Made by a program: the position numbers and the translations under genes
Source of the DNA: Lineolata rhizophorae
Lineage: Eukaryota; Ascomycota; Dothideomycetes; Lineolatales; Lineolataceae
DNA length: 64,000 bases
NCBI GenBank assembly: GCA_010093515.1
Contig: MU001681.1
Location: 725,881 to 789,880 of the forward strand
Direction: 5' to 3'
The notes under the pieces: generated by a model
Databases searched by the model: none
What the model was told of the DNA's origin: nothing
What the model saw: the letters and a program-made list of their open reading frames with translations, nothing else
Shown here: positions 58,943 through 64,000 of the stretch, in pieces
Layout: each line of letters opens with the position of its first letter
How positions within the stretch are numbered: position 1 is the first letter of the stretch

Positions 58943-59707
58943 TCAGGCCCAGAACCAGTATTGCGCAGCGTAATCGACCGCGATGACCGACTCCTGACCC
59001 TCGCAACTCGCCGGCGGCTTCCCGCCCGCCGTGACGATGCGTGCCACCTTTGAGAACTGGTTCGAGGGCTCGACGGCGTCGATGAGCAGCCAATCGACGG
59101 CGGCGGCGCCGTTGGGCGACGCGGCGGCGTCGTCGGGCGCGGGCACGTTCTCGAGCTTGGCGCCGGACAGCAGCCCGCGCTCACCGAAGTCGAAGGTGGG
59201 CACGCCGTCGGCCGTGAAGAAGTGGTGGGCCACGGGTGCGAACTGGCCGTTGAGCGGGAAGAGCGAGGCGAGGGCGTCGGCGGCCAGGTCCGGGCGCGGG
59301 TTGCCGACGGCGACGTTGGTCACGGCGTCCACGAGCGGCTGGTTATTGGCGACTTCGGCGGTGGCGTCGAAGAGCTGGGCGACGGCGCCGGCGGCGGGGC
59401 CTTTCTGCACGGGCGCGTCCGAGGGCGACGCGCAGGTGTAGTTTTGCACGCCGCGGCCGATGGTGACGAAGCGGAGGGTGGGCAGGTCGGCTTCGGAGAA
59501 GGAGAGCTCTTCGCCGGCTGCGGGGAGGGGATGTTAGTTTGGGAGTTCGGGGCTGCGGGACGGAGCTTGTGGATTGGGAAACGTACTGCCTGTCTGAGGG
59601 ATGCCGTAGGAGAGGGTGACTTCGCGGGCTTGGATGCGATCGCCGAGCGCGAGGGCGGAAGTGCTCATGGCGGCGGCAGCCAGGATGAGGCTCTTGAGGA
59701 CGGCCAT
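58943..59707 (-). CDS. Secreted DUF3455-family protein
   Basis: Two exons (59707-59587 and 59517-58943), 231 residues. The signal peptide is MAVLKSLILAAAAMSTSALA. The mature part follows the DUF3455 pattern: LRFVTIGRGVQNYTCASP near residues 60-77, then FPLNGQFAPVAHHFFTADGV and VDWLLIDAVE. The closing block is ARIVTAGGKPPASCEGQE and DYAAQYWFWA at the C-terminus. The two Cys residues probably form a disulfide. Family members are secreted or wall-associated proteins of unknown function. As I recall, some are wrongly called malate dehydrogenase in fungal genomes; no nucleotide-binding motif is seen here. A TTTTTTTTTT run lies directly upstream of the start. Confidence 0.9.
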
Positions 59708-61780
59708 TTCTTTTTTTTTTTAGAGTGATTTAAATATTATAGAGAGGCTAAATGAGAGACTGTAAAGACAGTAACTAACAGATAGGAAAATGATTAAGAA
59801 AAAAGGAAATGTTCACTGAGTGTGCGGCTCTAGACGTGCTGCTGGATGAGGATTTCGACTGGGTGGAGATAACTACTCCTTATATGCTACTACTACTGCT
59901 CTCATTGTTGTTCCAACAACTACCACCGGTAAACGACACCGCCGTCCTATTTTGGGCCTCTACATAATCCCTTAGCAAGCTCCTCCTCCTCATTGTCCCT
60001 CTTGGGGAAGAGCGATTTCCGCAAGCGCGCGAAAGGATGGAGGCCTCAACGGCTGTGCGAGGCCGAGTACATACATTACGCAGCAAAGGGCGTCAGGCCC
60101 GGGGGCGCGCCGCCCAAAGTGCCCGAGAAACAAAGCACCAATGAACGGAAGTCCGAACTGCCACCCGCAAACGGCAGTCTGGCTTTGTGCGTTTCCTCCC
60201 CGCGCCGAGACACACGCCGTCTGTGCACCGCCATAAGCGCCATAAGCCGCGTCTTTTGTTAGGCCCCCTCGCCGCACAAAACGTGGGTGTTTGGGCGGCA
60301 CCAAATTTAGCTCCCGCAAGCGAAGCCGCAAGCGTTGCCTGTGCCCCCGCGCAGGCGTCGGGACGTCGCCGACCCGTTCGGGCGCCCAACGTCAGCGGCC
60401 GGGCGGCCCTACCGCTGCAAAGGCAATCCTTCCACCAAGACCGGGGTCCCGGAGCCCTGCCACGGTGTCGCACGTGTCTTGCAACGGTGCACTCGGCTGA
60501 CTCCGGCCAATTCTGCGCCGGAGTAGACGGGTTCCGCGGTTGCGGGAAGAAACAAGCTTATTCCGACGAAGCAACGCCCGGCGACGTCTGAGGCCGAGCG
60601 TCTTAGGGGCTAGCCCATCCCCGGAAATGCAGTCGAGATTAACGTCTCACCAAGATCAGCTACAACCACCGCCGAGCGAAGCGCGCGCGATGTATTGGCT
60701 GCCCTTCCATGCGGTGCTCCGGCCCACGGCGAGATCTGCGATGGGATGTAAATTGTTTAAAGGGTGCGTGAGAGACCGACGTAGCCGGACTTTGTCAATC
60801 GATGCTCTGCGCCTCTCCGAACCAGGAGCTTCGCAGGAGCAACTCTCACTCTGTCATTGACCTCTCCGAACGCATCCCATGGCCGACATACACCGACCGA
60901 CGACAACCATGTTGAAAGCGAAGTCATTCGTTCATTTCGATTACTCCGGAACGACGTCCGTCAAAATTGAACTCTTGGGAGATAGTAGAGGTTAGCGGGT
61001 TTAGTCTCTCGAGAGGACGAGACGTACTATGTAGAGCCTTCACTAGCAGCTGGGTGAGAACCTAGAAAAAAGTGAGTACACGATTGAGTTCCACTTAAAT
61101 GCTCTTAAGCACGTGGCAAGCTCTAGTCACGGCAAGTCCCGTGTCCAAGTTCCCACTTCTCCAACCACTTGGCAGTGGGGCGATTTTCAGTGTCCCGAGC
61201 TCCCCACATTACCGAGGCTCAACAGGGGTTTATCACGGCGATTTTGATTACACATCGGGCACCCGCGGGCTTCAGAGCCAACTATCTCACCGACTTGAGA
61301 CAACGTCAACTGCGGAAAGATGTGCAGACGTACACCAGTTTAAAGGCGGGGGAAGCGGTAAGTGATGCAAACATCCCGTGATGTTGTCGGTGGGCGCTGT
61401 ACGCCGTACGCCGACGCCGAGGCTCGGGACCCTCGAGAAAGAAGAAAGTAACCGCAATGGCGCCTCGCCCCTCTCGGAAGTACGGCACAGTTAACTCCAC
61501 ACCCCTCAGGGAAAAGATGGAGTCACCTACATTTTACAATAAAAACAATATCGGCCCCCGCCGATTGTCCACTCCTTTTCGAAGACTTCTCTCCTGTGTT
61601 CCTTTTTTTGCTGTGGTCTAGACGCCTACTTTTACGGAAGTGACTTCTAGCAACTTGCTCAAGTTTAAAGCTTCTATGAACCGAGTTCATTGGTCAATTG
61701 TCCGAGTCAGCTAGAGATCTCGGCGTACGCATTTGTATTGGTTTAGGCTAGGCACGCGGCCCTAAGCAGTCCCGGAGCAG
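59708..61780. other. Intergenic region with no supportable gene
   Basis: 2.07 kb between the divergent DUF3455 and MFS genes. Mixed composition: GC-rich at about 60,000-60,650, AT-rich elsewhere. Frames of 60-135 codons overlap on both strands and lack domains, splice pattern or matching neighbours. The ends must contain the promoters of both flanking genes. Confidence 0.5.
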
Positions 61781-63617
61781 ATGGCCGGCAACGCCGAACA
61801 CCACCACGCCGCACAATCTCCGGAGGAGCAAAAGGAAATCATAGAGCTGGCGGCAGCCGAAGGCCACGATGCAGACATCCCGTCAAATCTAGGCGCCCTG
61901 CGGGACTCGTTCGAGAAGGACCTACCCGGGGACTTTTCCGGCAATGATGTCGACGTGGAAAAAGCCGAGCTTTCGTCGCAACTCACCGAAGATGGGAGAG
62001 AACAGGCATCGGCCGACGAGAATGATCCGAACGTGGTGTTTTGGGATGGACCGGATGACCCCCAGAATCCAATGAATTGGTCGGCGTTCATCAGGTGGGG
62101 CAGCATCTCGGTCATCTCGTGCATCACCTTCGTGACTCCGCTGGGCTCGGCCATGTTTGCACCGGCCGTTCCGGAGTTGATGGAAGAGTTTCAGTCTACG
62201 GATGAATTACTTGCTGGTTTTGTTGTGTCCGTCTATGTACTAGGTTTCGCGTTCGGGCCTCTGGGTACGTGAATTTTTTTTATTTTTTTATTTTTTTTTT
62301 TTACGAATGTTGAGGTACCGGGATACGGGCACTTACGATTTCTTTCAGTAATCGCTCCAATGTCGGAAATGTACGGTCGATTACCGCTCTATCATTCCTG
62401 CAACGTTCTGTTTGTTATTTTCAATATTGCTTGTGCGGTCAGCAATTCCATGGGGCTTTTTATCTTTCTCCGATTCATGGCTGGCAGCGTCGGAGCGGCG
62501 CCGTTGGCGTTGGGAGGCGGAACCATAGCGGATCTCATCGCGCCGGCGCAGAGGGGAACGGCAATGGCAGTATATGTGATGGGTCCTTGTATAGGTCCTG
62601 TTGTTGGACCGGTGATTGGCGGTTTCACCACCGAAGCCAAAGGCTGGCGATGGAATTTCTGGGTCGTTGCGATTGCGGTTCGTACCGAGATTCCCCATAG
62701 GATCTTCTGGCTGTCGAAATACTAATTTCGAGCAGGCGGCAGCTGCGACGATTGGCGGATTCATCTTCCTGAGGGAGACGTACGCGCCCACAATATTAAC
62801 CCGGAAAGCGAAACGGCTGCGCAACGAAACGGGGAACGAAAAGCTGCGCTCGAAACTCGACACCGGTCTAGGCGCGAAAGACCTCTTCCTGTACTCGATC
62901 GTCCGGCCGACGAAGATGCTTATATTCTCGCCCATCGTCCTCTCGCTCTCCGTCTACGTCGCCATCGCCTACGCCTATCTCTACATGTTCTTCACTAACA
63001 TCACCCCCGTATTCGAGAACCAGTATGGGTGGCCGAAGAACCTGGTCGGGCTAGCCTTCATTGGCCTCGGCATCGGCCAGTTCATCGGTCAGGGCTTCTT
63101 CATCTACTTCGGCAACCGCACCGTCAAGAAGCACCTCCGGAAAGGCGACTTCCGGCCCGAGCATCGCTTGCCCATGATGGTGCCAGGCGCCATTCTGCTC
63201 CCGATTGGCCTGTTCTGGTACGCGTGGTCGACGGACGCGGCGGCACATTGGATCCTGCCGGAGATTGGGACCGTCATCTTCGGTCTGGGCCTGTTTTGGA
63301 CTTGGGTAAGTGAAGCTGAAATGTGCTTTTGCGATACAAGAAGTTTTGTTCTGACACGGAGTTTGCAGATGCCGTCGAATACGTACTTAGTGGATGCATT
63401 CACGCTTCATGCTGCGTCTGCTATGGCTGCGAACACGGTTTTGAGGTCCGTGGTCGCGGCAGTTCTACCCCTGGCTGGACAGGATATGTACGCGACATTA
63501 GGTCTTGGGTGGGGGACGTCTCTGCTTGCGTTTATTTCGCTCCTGTTGATTCCGATACCTTTCTGGTTGATGAAGCATGGTGAGAGCATAAGAGTTAATC
63601 ATCCGGTCAAGTTGTGA
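61781..63617 (+). CDS. Major facilitator superfamily drug:H+ antiporter (DHA1 type)
   Basis: A 12-helix plasma-membrane exporter of the fungal multidrug group. Four exons: 61781-62264, 62349-62677, 62736-63305 and 63369-63617, 543 residues. An acidic cytosolic N-terminus of about 95 residues ends in DGPDDPQNPMNWS, the usual DHA1 entry block. Motif A is APMSEMYGRLPLY between TM2 and TM3. RFMAGSVGAAPLALGGGTIA is TM4. Motif C is YVMGPCIGPVVGPVIGGF in TM5. FLRETYAPTIL starts the central loop, and PSNTYLVDAF lies in the C-terminal half. The third intron (63306-63368) is 63 nt and has no in-frame stop, so it reads through in the long frame. Substrate unknown; no biosynthetic cluster genes are adjacent. 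Confidence 0.94.
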
Positions 63618-63763
63618 GCAAATACCATGGGTAAAGCGGCGTCGGTGACTTTGGAGATAAATGCCAAATAATAGAAGAAATAACGTGTTTCATCACCGAG
63701 TCGTCAATATCACCGAGCCGACAGCGCCCACCGATCCCGCATCATCCCAGACGAACCAGTATA
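63618..63763. other. Short intergenic / transposon left flank
   Basis: 146 bp between the MFS stop and the transposase start. It should include the left terminal inverted repeat of the element, but with no right end in the window the repeat cannot be set. Confidence 0.4.
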
Positions 63764-64000
63764 ATGCCTCAACAACCACGCAAAGATATTAATGCGCAGG
63801 AAGCTAGGATTAAGCTTGCTCTTCAAGCTATCGAGAAACGCGATATTAAATCAGTACAAGAGGCTGCCCTGGCCTACAACGTCCCCCGAACCACGCTAAT
63901 CGACCGACGCGCTAAAAAATCCTTCCGACGCGATTGCCAACCCAACTGCAAGAACCTCACGCCTATAGAAGAGCAGGCGATAATCGAACACATACTCAAC
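63764..64000 (+). CDS. Fot1/pogo-type (Tc1/mariner) transposase, N-terminal part, cut by window edge
   Basis: 79 codons are open from ATG to the window end. The frame begins MPQQPRKDINAQEARIKLAL. A helix-turn-helix follows, with AIEKRDIKSVQEAALAYNVP and RTTLIDRRAKK, typical of the psq/CENP-B-like DNA-binding head of fungal Fot1/pogo transposases. LTPIEEQAIIEHIL matches the start of the second HTH. No stop or frameshift is seen in this part, unlike the decayed repeats elsewhere in the window. The catalytic DDE domain lies beyond the window, so activity cannot be judged. Confidence 0.8.
   Translation, partial: MPQQPRKDINAQEARIKLALQAIEKRDIKSVQEAALAYNVPRTTLIDRRAKKSFRRDCQPNCKNLTPIEEQAIIEHILN

Overview
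The window is nuclear DNA of a filamentous ascomycete (Pezizomycotina). The evidence is short introns (about 45-210 nt) with GTRNGY donors and CTNAC-like branch points, compact GC-rich genes, AT-rich intergenic stretches, and genes typical of this group: a USP family seen in moulds, a secreted DUF3455 protein, a DHA1 drug transporter and a Fot1/pogo-type transposase. The species cannot be named from the sequence alone.

Layout: the 3' end of INO80 (1-1833) is followed by a non-coding stretch with a 10-N assembly gap. Next, on the minus strand, come a Mn-type CDF metal transporter (3831-5815), RAD16 (6928-10253), mitochondrial ribosomal protein uL5m (11344-12586), a UBA-like/USP deubiquitinase ending in a CaaX box (14460-17948) and the BAR protein RVS161 (19620-20734). 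RVS161 is divergent from mitochondrial Trp-tRNA synthetase (21112-22491). A small spliced Spo12-like gene (24011-24542) precedes the divergent ER pair SARAF (26751-28005) and PBN1 (28580-30650). A 4-kb gene-free block (30651-34652) carries decayed repeats with C-to-T differences that look like RIP.

The right half holds a 994-aa protein of unknown function (34653-37719) divergent from the SUMO E1 subunit AOS1, which has an odd Gly/Met-rich tail (38260-40418). It also holds a giant 2329-aa ZNFX1-like helicase fused to three CbbX/SpoVK-type AAA+ modules (40834-48214) and a divergently transcribed conserved fungal protein of unknown function (49356-50853). Then come V-ATPase subunit f (51517-52021), the divergent pair ELP3 (52817-54600) and succinyl-CoA ligase alpha (54909-56255), AP-2 mu (56925-58398), a secreted DUF3455 protein (58943-59707), an MFS exporter (61781-63617) and the start of a transposase cut by the window edge (63764-64000).

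Most genes are unrelated housekeeping genes. Functional links are limited: chromatin and repair (INO80, RAD16), ubiquitin and SUMO (USP, AOS1), ER and GPI (SARAF, PBN1), endocytosis (RVS161, AP-2 mu) and mitochondria (uL5m, MSW1, LSC1). The best candidate for undescribed biology is the giant helicase/AAA+ protein with its divergent partner. All exon joins below were worked out by hand from splice sites, reading-frame continuity and family resemblance. No database search was run.
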